Part shown: one piece after another, positions 36,295 to 43,783 of the stretch
Layout of the letters: every line of letters starts with the position of its first letter
Numbering within the stretch: the stretch's first letter is position 1
Source: Sphingobacterium arenae
GTDB taxonomy: Bacteria; Bacteroidota; Bacteroidia; Sphingobacteriales; Sphingobacteriaceae
NCBI RefSeq assembly: GCF_014692505.1
Contig: NZ_JACNYK010000006.1
Span: forward strand, 124,001 to 188,000
Length of the DNA stretch: 64,000 nucleotides
Reading direction: 5' to 3'
Notes under the pieces: generated by a model
Databases searched by the model: none
Told to the model about the DNA's origin: nothing
What the model saw: the letters and a program-made list of their open reading frames with translations, nothing else
Position numbers and translations under genes: made by a program

Positions 36295-37092
36295 CTATAC
36301 TGTTGCTGTTTGCGAATTCTCTGTCACTAAACCATTCTTTTGTAATATTTCACGTGCGAGATTTAAGTAGTTGATAGCACCTTTACATGATGCGTCGTGC
36401 ATAATGACGGAGATACCAAAGCTAGGTGCCTCGCTTAATCTGGTATTTCGTTGAATGATGGTGTCAAAAACTAGATCGCTGAAATGCGTACGAACCTCTT
36501 CCACCACCTGGTTCGACAAGCGAAGACGTACATCATACATGGTTAATAGTATACCCTCGATCTCTAGATCTGTATTTAGTCGTGTTTGAACTATTTTAAT
36601 GGTGTTCAACAGTTTTCCTAGACCTTCCAATGCAAAATATTCACATTGTACCGGAATGATAACCGAATCCGATGCTGTTAACGCATTTATGGTAATTAAT
36701 CCCAACGAGGGCGAACAATCTATGATAATGAAATCGTAATCGTCTTTTACCTCATCCAGCATTTTCTTCATTTTGAATTCTCGCTCATGCATGTTGATCA
36801 TTTCAATTTCTGCACCTACGAGGTCAATATGTGCTGGTAGCAAATCGAGGTTGGGCGTATCTGTTTGCTGAATAGCCTCACGAGGAGGTAAGTCATTCAC
36901 TAAACATTCATATACACTTGCCTTGATCACCCGAGGGTCAAACCCAATTCCCGAAGTAGAGTTTGCCTGAGGATCGGCGTCTACCAACAATGTCTTATGC
37001 TCCAAAACAGCTAAACTCGCCGCCAAATTGATAGAAGTTGTTGTCTTTCCTACACCACCTTTCTGATTGGCTATTGCTATTATTTTTCCCAT
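36295..37092 (-). CDS. parA: Chromosome partitioning ATPase ParA (Soj)
   Basis: A Walker-type ATPase that forms a dynamic gradient on the nucleoid and moves ParB-parS complexes. The deviant Walker A motif KGGVGKTTTS is at residues 11-20 with the signature Lys11. Switch segments VDADPQANST and IIDCSPSLG follow. The 265 residues have no N-terminal DNA-binding extension, which marks the small chromosomal type rather than a large plasmid ParA. It is the first gene of the five-gene operon. Confidence 0.96.
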   Translation of the reverse strand: MGKIIAIANQKGGVGKTTTSINLAASLAVLEHKTLLVDADPQANSTSGIGFDPRVIKASVYECLVNDLPPREAIQQTDTPNLDLLPAHIDLVGAEIEMINMHEREFKMKKMLDEVKDDYDFIIIDCSPSLGLITINALTASDSVIIPVQCEYFALEGLGKLLNTIKIVQTRLNTDLEIEGILLTMYDVRLRLSNQVVEEVRTHFSDLVFDTIIQRNTRLSEAPSFGISVIMHDASCKGAINYLNLAREILQKNGLVTENSQTATV

Positions 37093-37139
37093 GAGATTGA
37101 ACCCCTTTTTTATCTAAACGCCGATCGAATAAAACTTTC

Positions 37140-37167
37140 CAAAGTTACATTCCTAAAATAAAGCAAA
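37140..37167 (-). promoter_or_regulatory. Promoter of the parA-lepB operon
   Basis: On the minus strand TTTG (37167-37164) is followed after 16 bases by TAACTTTG (37147-37140), which matches the TAnnTTTG -7 box. The spacing is slightly short. The expected leader before parA is about 44 bases. Confidence 0.5.
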
Positions 37168-37190
37168 TGCTTAAATGATGTTAAAAATCG

Positions 37191-37198
37191 TATTTTTG
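37191..37198 (+). promoter_or_regulatory. Rightward -7 box 340 bases before the FMN reductase gene
   Basis: TATTTTTG matches TAnnTTTG on the plus strand. It could start a long leader for the FMN reductase or a separate small RNA; no -33 element is visible. Confidence 0.3.
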
Positions 37199-37455
37199 GC
37201 AAAAGCTCTTACCCAACGGCTAAGGTTGCTAAGATACAAAAAATAGCATTATCCTTTTATATAGAATGAGGGCTTTTTGTAACAGTACTATTTTATAGTA
37301 TGGACCCGACATGATGAAAATATCATTAAGTATACGAGGTAATGATTATCGACAAGTATTCAAAAGTTTTTAAGATGTCAATGAACTTCGCCATTGTTGT
37401 GGTTATTTTCATCATCAAAGGATCCATATGACAATTAAACGACAAAAAATAAACA

Positions 37456-37520
37456 GATGAAACCGAGATATAAATAATATTGATACAGATGGTATTCCAT
37501 ATTTATATCGAGGCTTCATC
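37456..37520 (+). repeat. Long imperfect inverted repeat before the FMN reductase start
   Basis: Arms of 21 bases at 37456-37476 and 37500-37520 are complementary in 18 positions, including the perfect 10-base core GATATAAATA/TATTTATATC. The hairpin ends 24 bases before ATG 37545. It could be an operator or an RNA structure. Confidence 0.65.
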
Positions 37521-37544
37521 AGCAAATAAAAGAAAAATAATTAG

Positions 37545-38066
37545 ATGAACTTAATTATATCAGGAACAAATCGCGAGCGGAGCAACTCTTTAAAAATTGC
37601 TAAATATTACCAGCAGGAGTTACAGCGGAAGGGGGAATCGTGGGAATTATTGTCACTATCTGATTTGCCTAGTGATATTACTGTTACGGATTTGTATGGA
37701 AAACGTAGCGAAGCTTTTAAACCAATACAGGCTTTAGTGTCCGCGGCTCAAAAATTTGTTTTCATCATTCCCGAGTATAATGGTAGTTTCCCGGGGATAC
37801 TAAAGGTTTTTATAGATGCCTGTTCCTTTCCTGCTTCGTTTTTCCATAAAAAAGCGGCACTTGTTGGGGTGTCAACAGGGAAATATGGTAACATACGCGG
37901 GGTGGATCATTTCACAGGCGTATGTAACTATATGCGTATGCACGTATTGCCTTTGAAAATCCATTTATCAAAAGTGCACGACGAGTTAGATAGTGATGAT
38001 CAACTTATCGACGAGTTGACAACCAAGTTTGTACAGGAGCAGATTAACGAAATTGCGCGTTTCTAA
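37545..38066 (+). CDS. NADPH-dependent FMN reductase family protein
   Basis: A flavodoxin-like oxidoreductase of 173 residues. The N-terminal phosphate-binding loop ISGTNRERSNSLKIA and the flavin-facing IIPEYNGSFPGILKVFID segment are both characteristic of the FMN_red family (ChrR/azoreductase group). It probably reduces free FMN or quinones with NADPH in the cytoplasm. The physiological substrate cannot be read from the sequence. The gene has its own long upstream region with an inverted repeat and overlaps the convergent hydrolase gene by 4 bases at its end. Confidence 0.87.
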   Translation: MNLIISGTNRERSNSLKIAKYYQQELQRKGESWELLSLSDLPSDITVTDLYGKRSEAFKPIQALVSAAQKFVFIIPEYNGSFPGILKVFIDACSFPASFFHKKAALVGVSTGKYGNIRGVDHFTGVCNYMRMHVLPLKIHLSKVHDELDSDDQLIDELTTKFVQEQINEIARF

Positions 38067-38893
38067 ATCGGGCCGTTAACGATGCTTTTCAATAACTCTT
38101 CTACATTTCGTTGTAAATCTGTGTCCTCTGAAGGTCGCTGTTCCAATTGAATTTTGTGGTTTTCATAGTTAAATAAGTTCCATCTGCCCTGATGGTACTC
38201 CAAGGCGGTTAGATTTTCAATCCAATCGCCCGAATTCATGTAGGTGCACACGCCTTTTTTTGTTTCTACCTGCCGAATTTGTGGTTGGTGTATATGGCCG
38301 CAGACGACGTAATCATAACCGTTTTCGATCGCAAGGTGTGATGCGGTTTCTTCAAAATCCGAAATGAATCTTATCGCTTTTTTTACCGAGTTTTTGATTC
38401 GTTTTGATAAAGAATACTTTTCATAACCCAATTTTACCAATCCCCAATTGATAATGTTGTTCAGTTGAATCAATCGGTCGTATCCCCACCCACCAAGCTT
38501 CGCAAGCCATTTTGTATGTTGTATGGATGCGTCGAAAACGTCTCCATGGAAAAACCAAACCTTCTTGTTGTCAATGTTCAAGAGTTTTCGGTTGGTGAGT
38601 TCGATCCTTCCGAACTGCATCTTTCCAAATTTTCGGAGCATTTCGTCATGATTACCCGTGATATATACGACGTCACAGCCCTTGTAGGCCAGATCGAGAA
38701 TATGTTTTAGCACACGCAGATGCGATTCGGGGAAATAGCTTTTCCGAAATTGCCATATGTCAATAATGTCACCATTGAGAATGAGCTTTTGAGGATTAAT
38801 AGAGTTGAGATATCTAAGTAGCTCTTTCGAGCGACAACCATACGTTCCGAGGTGAACGTCGGAGATAACGACCAATTCAACGTTTCGTTTCAT
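38063..38893 (-). CDS. LpxH-like metallophosphoesterase (probable UDP-2,3-diacylglucosamine diphosphatase)
   Basis: A calcineurin-like phosphoesterase of 276 residues. All metal-ligand boxes are present: SDVHLG near residue 11, NGDIID near 41, GNHDE near 81, HGDVFD and GHIHQP. The sequence resembles the LpxH/LpxH2 group that cleaves UDP-2,3-diacylglucosamine to lipid X in lipid A synthesis, and Bacteroidetes need such an enzyme. Assignment to the fold is certain; the substrate is inferred from overall similarity. Confidence 0.83.
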   Translation of the reverse strand: MKRNVELVVISDVHLGTYGCRSKELLRYLNSINPQKLILNGDIIDIWQFRKSYFPESHLRVLKHILDLAYKGCDVVYITGNHDEMLRKFGKMQFGRIELTNRKLLNIDNKKVWFFHGDVFDASIQHTKWLAKLGGWGYDRLIQLNNIINWGLVKLGYEKYSLSKRIKNSVKKAIRFISDFEETASHLAIENGYDYVVCGHIHQPQIRQVETKKGVCTYMNSGDWIENLTALEYHQGRWNLFNYENHKIQLEQRPSEDTDLQRNVEELLKSIVNGPI

Positions 38894-38995
38894 CTGTTTT
38901 ATCTTCGTTTTTTAAAGTAAGCTAACTTTTGTTAATCTATGATGTGGTATAAATTAACAAATTGTCAAGTTTACTCCGAAACAAGGGGTCGTTTG

Positions 38996-39637
38996 TTAAG
39001 GCTCGTCCACTACGTAACCAAGCATGTAATCTTGAAAATTTTCATAGTATACTTGGAAGGATTTAATTAATCCTCCTTTACGGAGCATAAGGGTCATAAC
39101 GCCTTGTGGTTTATACTGAAAAGGCAGGATAGTCATATTTTCCAGAAAAGAAATGCCTTTGTTGCCTTGTAGTTTATAAACAGCTTCTTTGGCGCACCAA
39201 CAAGCATACAATTGTTCTATGTTGTCGTTGAGAATGAAAGCCAGTTCATCAGGCTTGAGGAATTTTTCTTTGATGCGTACCACTTTATCTTTGATAATTT
39301 CAAGATCGATACCACACGGTCCTTTTTGACTCATAATAAGTCCGGCATAGTCGTAGGAGTGCGTAAATGATATTTCATACGGGTAATTTGGTAAATAAGG
39401 CTTCCCGTTTTCATCGGACGGACAGGAGATAAATTCATTTGTTTTGAGAAGATAGCGGAGGAGGACGCGTGACGCCAACCAGTGAAGGGTACGTTTCCCC
39501 TTGCTGAAGCGGTCCAATATAGCTTTCTCTCGCTCATCGAGTTGTAGGCGGTCTAACAGTTCTTCCGCTGTTTCCTCAATTTTCCATATCGCGAGTTTCG
39601 TTTCTGTATCCAGTTCTTTAAGGTATACCAATGCCAT
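38996..39637 (-). CDS. 4'-phosphopantetheinyl transferase superfamily protein (Sfp type)
   Basis: This enzyme transfers the phosphopantetheine arm from coenzyme A to carrier proteins. The Mg2+-binding pair Asp111/Glu113 (GIDLEII) and the WCAKEAVYK motif (Trp147 to Lys155, with Glu151) are visible, as in the two-lobe Sfp family. From ATG 39637 the protein has 213 residues. The promoter-like box TAGGTTTG ends 3 bases before this ATG, so the mRNA may be leaderless. Its partner carrier protein is not encoded nearby. Confidence 0.87.
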   Translation of the reverse strand: MALVYLKELDTETKLAIWKIEETAEELLDRLQLDEREKAILDRFSKGKRTLHWLASRVLLRYLLKTNEFISCPSDENGKPYLPNYPYEISFTHSYDYAGLIMSQKGPCGIDLEIIKDKVVRIKEKFLKPDELAFILNDNIEQLYACWCAKEAVYKLQGNKGISFLENMTILPFQYKPQGVMTLMLRKGGLIKSFQVYYENFQDYMLGYVVDEP

Positions 39638-39640
39638 AAC

Positions 39641-39648
39641 CAAACCTA
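39641..39648 (-). promoter_or_regulatory. Promoter -7 box directly before the phosphopantetheinyl transferase ATG
   Basis: On the minus strand TAGGTTTG matches TAnnTTTG; the following ATG is at the expected transcription start. The surrounding 17 bases recur exactly at 46117-46133. Confidence 0.5.
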
Positions 39649-39715
39649 CATAAAATGCATTGCATTCACGAACTCTTAAAATATAAAAATACCATGTGTA
39701 ATTTTAAGATGAATT

Positions 39716-40066
39716 TTACTTTATAAAGGGGGCTGTCTTGATGATTATCTTAGGGGAATATACGGAGTCAAAAGCATTTTTTTGACCATCTAAGCTGTCT
39801 GTGCCAGGCATTGGAGATAACCCTTTCCCCGATAATTTCTTTATCGGTGTTGCATAGGCGATCTGCGAGTCGGGTTTTACCGTAGGGATATCGATCGAAC
39901 TATCCTTTTTATTTTTTAAAAATATACTGTCTTGATTCCGTATTAGACGAATCTTTACAGTATCCACCTGTGATATGGATTTCTGTTTCACCGCGTTGGT
40001 GTCTTTGCGTTGCCCAAAAGATGAGGCGCATAATAAACAACAATATATAGTTAGCAACAATTTCAT
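39716..40066 (-). CDS. Hypothetical secreted protein of 116 residues
   Basis: I do not recognise it. The N-terminus is a clear signal peptide (MKLLLTIYCCLLCASSFGQ, cleavage after SFG or GQ). The remaining residues are polar, rich in Lys, Asp and Ser, with no predicted domain and little secondary structure. It is therefore probably a small periplasmic or surface protein. It lies between the phosphopantetheinyl transferase gene and the divergent sensor kinase gene, so it shares an upstream region with the kinase. Confidence 0.55.
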   Translation of the reverse strand: MKLLLTIYCCLLCASSFGQRKDTNAVKQKSISQVDTVKIRLIRNQDSIFLKNKKDSSIDIPTVKPDSQIAYATPIKKLSGKGLSPMPGTDSLDGQKNAFDSVYSPKIIIKTAPFIK

Positions 40067-40129
40067 ATGATAATGCTAATTTACACTAGTTAAAGTTACA
40101 TAAAAAAGTTGATTTATAGGTTGTTCGCT

Positions 40130-40159
40130 GTTAAATAGTGTTAAAGGCTAGCCTTTAAC
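40130..40159. promoter_or_regulatory. Operator-like palindrome and GTTAAA repeats upstream of the sensor kinase
   Basis: A perfect 20-base palindrome (GTTAAAGGCTAGCCTTTAAC) lies at 40140-40159. A further GTTAAA begins 10 bases earlier at 40130, and another at 40089. The palindrome sits where the -33 element of the kinase promoter would be, so it is a likely binding site for a regulator. Confidence 0.65.
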
Positions 40160-40172
40160 GACCAGCCATGCC

Positions 40173-40180
40173 TATTTTTG
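40173..40180 (+). promoter_or_regulatory. Promoter -7 box of the sensor kinase gene
   Basis: TATTTTTG matches TAnnTTTG and ends 9 bases before ATG 40190. The predicted leader is only about 5 bases. The -33 position is occupied by the palindrome at 40140-40159. Confidence 0.5.
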
Positions 40181-40189
40181 TGGTTTGAA

Positions 40190-42049
40190 ATGAAGAAGCG
40201 TAGTATCACATTGATTATATGGTTAATGTCTGTTGCTTTAATAGGCGTGATGGCTATGCAGTACTATTTTGTAAGAGAATCCTTTAAACAAAAATCCCAG
40301 CTTTTTGATGAAGGTGTTACCGCAGCACTTGCTTCGGTTGCCAGTAAAATTGAAAAGCAGGAAATTTTTGAATTTGCTCGGGAACAGGATCGGATTAACC
40401 AGGAAAAGTTTAAAGCTGACCAAGCGATGCGGGAACGCAATGAGCAGCTTTTGGCCAGTCAATTACAAATTCAAGAGAAAATAAAAAAGCTACAAAGGCA
40501 ACAGTTTGATTATCAGCAGCGTTATCGAGGGGAGGAAGAGAACTTGAAAGCTGTTTTTCCAAATGCTATTCATGTTGATAATGCTTTTTATGAAACCTAT
40601 ATCAGAAGGAAGCGTTACCAAAGTTTTATAAACTTTAATGTAGACAATAAATATTTGGGCGAAGGCTATTTTGATACCGATATCCGATTAACTGCAACAC
40701 GAGAAGTACCTTTGGTTCCGGCGAAAGATGACAGTACTCGATTTATCATCCCATACTTTAGAAACAATCAAGTGGAGGCCATGCAGACAGCGACCTTGAT
40801 TCCACGTGTAAACAGCGAAATATCGGATCAGTTGCAGGAGTTGGAAAGGCAATTGGTTATGCTAAATGCTAAGAAATTGCAGCAGGCGACTACACTTTTT
40901 GATACGTTAGCTATTATTGGTGGAAAAAGTGAGCATATCTTGAAAGATGTACAATCAAGCATGTTACTGGCCAAAAAACCGTTCCGGGAAAGATTGAACA
41001 TTAAATTTTTAAAAAAGGAATTAGACAGGGAACTTAATAAACGGGATATTTATGTACCCTTTAATATCGAGGTGAGGGACGATCAGAGTTATATTATCTA
41101 CGAGACACTACAAAGCAATAGTCCGAAATCGAGGAAACAACTTGCGAAATATAGTACCAAACTATTTGAGAACGACCTAAATAGTTCCCCGGGGCTGTTG
41201 TCTGTTTACTTTCCCAACAAGTCATCTGTAATCCGAGATACCATGGGCTATATGATGTTGCCGATGATAGCACTTCTGGCTTTACTTATCGGAGCCTTTG
41301 CTTACACCCTCAGTATTATTTTCAGACAGAAGAAAATTTCGGAGATGAAAACCGACTTCATGAATAACATGACGCATGAATTTAAAACCCCCGTTGCGAC
41401 TATTATGATTGCGAGTGAATCGCTCCGTGACCCAGAGATTGCTGCCGATGGCAAGCGTGTAAACCGCTTGGCTAATATTATTTATGACGAAAATGTTCGT
41501 TTGGGGAATCACATTGAACGAGTTTTGAATATCGCTCGTTTAGAAAAGGAAAATCTAAAAATAGAAAAGGTCGATGTACATATCAACTCGGTTGTTGCCC
41601 ATGTTTTAGATAGTATGAACCTACAGCTCCACCGTGCAAATGGGGTACTCCATACAGATATATCAGCTCCAAAGGATTTAGTGATTGGTGATGAGCTCCA
41701 TTTGTCGAATGTATTTTTTAACTTAGTGGACAATGCTATTAAATATAGTAAGGCCGCTCCCGAGATTACCGTAAAAACGTATAACGCGAAAGATCATATT
41801 TTAGTGACTATCGCTGATAAGGGCATGGGAATGACAAAAGACCAAAAGGAGAAAATCTTTGACCAGTTTTACCGGATTCCAACCGGCAATGTGCATAATG
41901 TCAAAGGATTTGGGCTAGGACTTAGTTATGTTAACGATATTATAAAAAGACTTAACGGTAAAATTCAAGTAAAAAGTGAAAAAGACAAAGGCACAGTCTT
42001 TGAGTTAACTTTTCCATTAAAAGGTGCTTCACTTGATCGTGAAGTGTAA
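40190..42049 (+). CDS. Sensor histidine kinase
   Basis: A membrane sensor of 619 residues. Helix 1 (about 8-26) and helix 2 (about 350-372) enclose a large periplasmic part with long coiled-coil stretches rich in Gln, Glu and Lys (about 45-115). The HisKA box NNMTHEFKTPVAT carries the phosphorylated His396. The HATPase_c domain shows FFNLVDNAIKYSKAAPEI, DKGMGM and GFGLGLSYV. I chose ATG 40190 over an in-frame TTG at 40178, which lies in the promoter box. The response regulator follows after 14 bases. The signal it senses is unknown; the architecture resembles RprX of Bacteroides. Confidence 0.92.
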   Translation: MKKRSITLIIWLMSVALIGVMAMQYYFVRESFKQKSQLFDEGVTAALASVASKIEKQEIFEFAREQDRINQEKFKADQAMRERNEQLLASQLQIQEKIKKLQRQQFDYQQRYRGEEENLKAVFPNAIHVDNAFYETYIRRKRYQSFINFNVDNKYLGEGYFDTDIRLTATREVPLVPAKDDSTRFIIPYFRNNQVEAMQTATLIPRVNSEISDQLQELERQLVMLNAKKLQQATTLFDTLAIIGGKSEHILKDVQSSMLLAKKPFRERLNIKFLKKELDRELNKRDIYVPFNIEVRDDQSYIIYETLQSNSPKSRKQLAKYSTKLFENDLNSSPGLLSVYFPNKSSVIRDTMGYMMLPMIALLALLIGAFAYTLSIIFRQKKISEMKTDFMNNMTHEFKTPVATIMIASESLRDPEIAADGKRVNRLANIIYDENVRLGNHIERVLNIARLEKENLKIEKVDVHINSVVAHVLDSMNLQLHRANGVLHTDISAPKDLVIGDELHLSNVFFNLVDNAIKYSKAAPEITVKTYNAKDHILVTIADKGMGMTKDQKEKIFDQFYRIPTGNVHNVKGFGLGLSYVNDIIKRLNGKIQVKSEKDKGTVFELTFPLKGASLDREV

Positions 42050-42063
42050 AAACGGACACGCGT

Positions 42064-42750
42064 ATGCAAAAAATATTACTAGCTGAAGACGACCCTAATT
42101 TAGGCGAACTTCTAAAAGACTACTTAGAGTTAAAAGGAAAATTTGATGTCACACTAACGCAAGATGGTGATGAAGCGCTGACCGCTTTTCGCAAAGACAA
42201 ATATGACCTATGCATTTTTGATGTGATGATGCCAAAAAAAGACGGATTTTCGTTGGGTAAGGACATCCGAAAAATGGACAAAACTGTGCCTATTATCTAT
42301 GCCACGGCAAAAGGTATGATGGAAGACAAAACGCAAGCATTCGAATTGGGTGGCGATGATTATATTACAAAGCCATTCCGCGTGGAAGAATTATTGCTTC
42401 GCATCCATGCGTTGCTAAAACGCGTGTCCAATGAGAAAGACGAAGAGTTAGCAGATAAGTTTGAAATCGGGGATTATTTCTTCGATTATACTAGTCAAGT
42501 TATTTCTTTTAAAGGGCAGCAGCAAAAACTGTCTACCAAAGAAGCAGAGTTGCTTCGACTACTATGTTTGAATAAAAATGATGTGCTTACGCGAGAAGAA
42601 GCATTGGTGAAAATATGGCACGATGATAATTATTTTACGGGCCGTAGTATGGATGTGTTTTTGAGTAAATTGCGTAAATATCTAAAGGAAGACCCGAATG
42701 TAGAAATTGTGAATGTACACGGAAAAGGCTACAAGTTATTGGTGAGTTAG
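42064..42750 (+). CDS. OmpR/PhoB-family response regulator
   Basis: The partner of the upstream kinase, with 228 residues. The receiver domain has the acidic pocket in LLAEDDPN, phospho-acceptor Asp53 (IFDVMMPKKDG), and Lys in DDYITKPF. The C-terminal winged-helix domain (about 130-228) includes LSTKEAELLRLLC and the recognition-helix segment YFTGRSMDVFLSKLRKYL. It should bind direct repeats spaced by about 10 bases, which is the spacing of the GTTAAA repeats upstream of the kinase, so autoregulation is plausible. Confidence 0.93.
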   Translation: MQKILLAEDDPNLGELLKDYLELKGKFDVTLTQDGDEALTAFRKDKYDLCIFDVMMPKKDGFSLGKDIRKMDKTVPIIYATAKGMMEDKTQAFELGGDDYITKPFRVEELLLRIHALLKRVSNEKDEELADKFEIGDYFFDYTSQVISFKGQQQKLSTKEAELLRLLCLNKNDVLTREEALVKIWHDDNYFTGRSMDVFLSKLRKYLKEDPNVEIVNVHGKGYKLLVS

Positions 42751-42751
42751 T

Positions 42752-42786
42752 GAGGGGCGTACAGCACGCGCCCCTCTTACTTTTAT
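42752..42786 (+). terminator. Intrinsic terminator after the response regulator
   Basis: GAGGGGCG (42752-42759) and CGCCCCTC (42769-42776) form an 8-pair stem, followed by TTACTTTTAT. Confidence 0.8.
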
Positions 42787-43757
42787 AGCGACAGAATTTC
42801 TACGATTCTTGTCAAATTCTCGTTTATTTTGTCAATATGTTTAATCGCTTTGTTGAATGGTGTGAACTGCACTTGCCCGCAGATAAGTCCTGCCATTTCT
42901 CCTCGTCTACCTTGTAGAAGTCCTTCTACAGAAGCGACCCCCAGTCTACTCGCCAGCACGCGATCCATACAGCTTGGTCTGCCACCCCGTTGGATGTGGC
43001 CTAAGATGGAAAGACGTACATCGTAATGAGGGAAGTTCTCCTTGATTTTATCCGCCACGACTTCGCCTCCCTCTTTATCCCCTTCTGCTACAATGATAAT
43101 GCGAGAAGACTTGTTTTTACGAGATTTATCTAAACGTTTCATAATGGCATCGTAATCTACGTTTAACTCCGGGATTAAGACAGCCTCTGCTCCTGTGCTG
43201 ATCCCAGACCGTAAGGCAATCAAGCCAGAGTCGCGTCCCATAACCTCAATAACGAATACGCGATCATGAGATTCCGCTGTATCCCTTATCTTGTCAACCG
43301 CATCAACTACGGTATTAATAGCCGTGTCGTATCCGATAGTAAAATCCGTTCCTGCTAAGTCATTGTCGATTGTGCCTGGCATCCCTATAATAGGAATGTC
43401 AAACTCTTCGATGAACTTGGAGGCACCTGTAAATGTCCCGTCTCCACCGATGACGATTAAGGCGTCAATTCCTAACTTTTGGATGTTTTCGTATGCCTGT
43501 TTACGCCCCTCATAAGTTTTAAATTCCTCACTTCTAGCTGTTTTGAGCATTGTTCCGCCGCGTTGGATGATGTTCGCAACCGATTTAGCGTCCATCGGTA
43601 CAATCTCTCCTTTTACCAAACCATCATAACCCCGACGTATACCAAATACATTTAAGTCGTTATATATTCCCGTACGCACGACGGCGCGTATACCCGCATT
43701 CATACCCGGGGCATCACCTCCAGATGTTAAAACGGCAATGTTTTTTATAGCTTTCAT
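42783..43757 (-). CDS. pfkA: ATP-dependent 6-phosphofructokinase
   Basis: The committing step of glycolysis, which phosphorylates fructose 6-phosphate. The 324 residues have the N-terminal LTSGGDAPGMNAGIR motif, the GGDGTFTGA nucleotide loop, and the catalytic PGTIDNDLAGTD segment. Gly in GGDGT and the absence of Lys before TIDND fit the ATP-dependent rather than the pyrophosphate-dependent type. ILGHIQRGGRPSCMDRVLA forms the allosteric and sugar-phosphate region. It is followed by dsbD on the other side without an obvious functional link. Confidence 0.95.
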   Translation of the reverse strand: MKAIKNIAVLTSGGDAPGMNAGIRAVVRTGIYNDLNVFGIRRGYDGLVKGEIVPMDAKSVANIIQRGGTMLKTARSEEFKTYEGRKQAYENIQKLGIDALIVIGGDGTFTGASKFIEEFDIPIIGMPGTIDNDLAGTDFTIGYDTAINTVVDAVDKIRDTAESHDRVFVIEVMGRDSGLIALRSGISTGAEAVLIPELNVDYDAIMKRLDKSRKNKSSRIIIVAEGDKEGGEVVADKIKENFPHYDVRLSILGHIQRGGRPSCMDRVLASRLGVASVEGLLQGRRGEMAGLICGQVQFTPFNKAIKHIDKINENLTRIVEILSL

Positions 43758-43783
43758 TTAGTATATTTTTTTAATTTTTATGG

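Larger units (their letters stand above)
37093..37544. other. 452-base intergenic region between divergent parA and the FMN reductase gene
   Basis: No convincing reading frame is present. The region holds the parA promoter box (37140-37147, minus strand), a second TATTTTTG box pointing right (37191-37198), and a small TACTAT-TTT-ATAGTA hairpin (37286-37300). A long imperfect inverted repeat lies just before the FMN reductase start (37456-37520). The middle part is A/T-rich with nothing else recognisable. Confidence 0.6.

Noticed and set aside
36346..36361. Candidate parS site (TATTTCACGTGCGAGA) inside parA
   Set aside because: It matches 12 of 16 bases of the consensus TGTTTCACGTGAAACA, but only one half is good. 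A similar partial match around CACGTGAAA occurs by chance at 51377-51385 in comM, so I do not call it.
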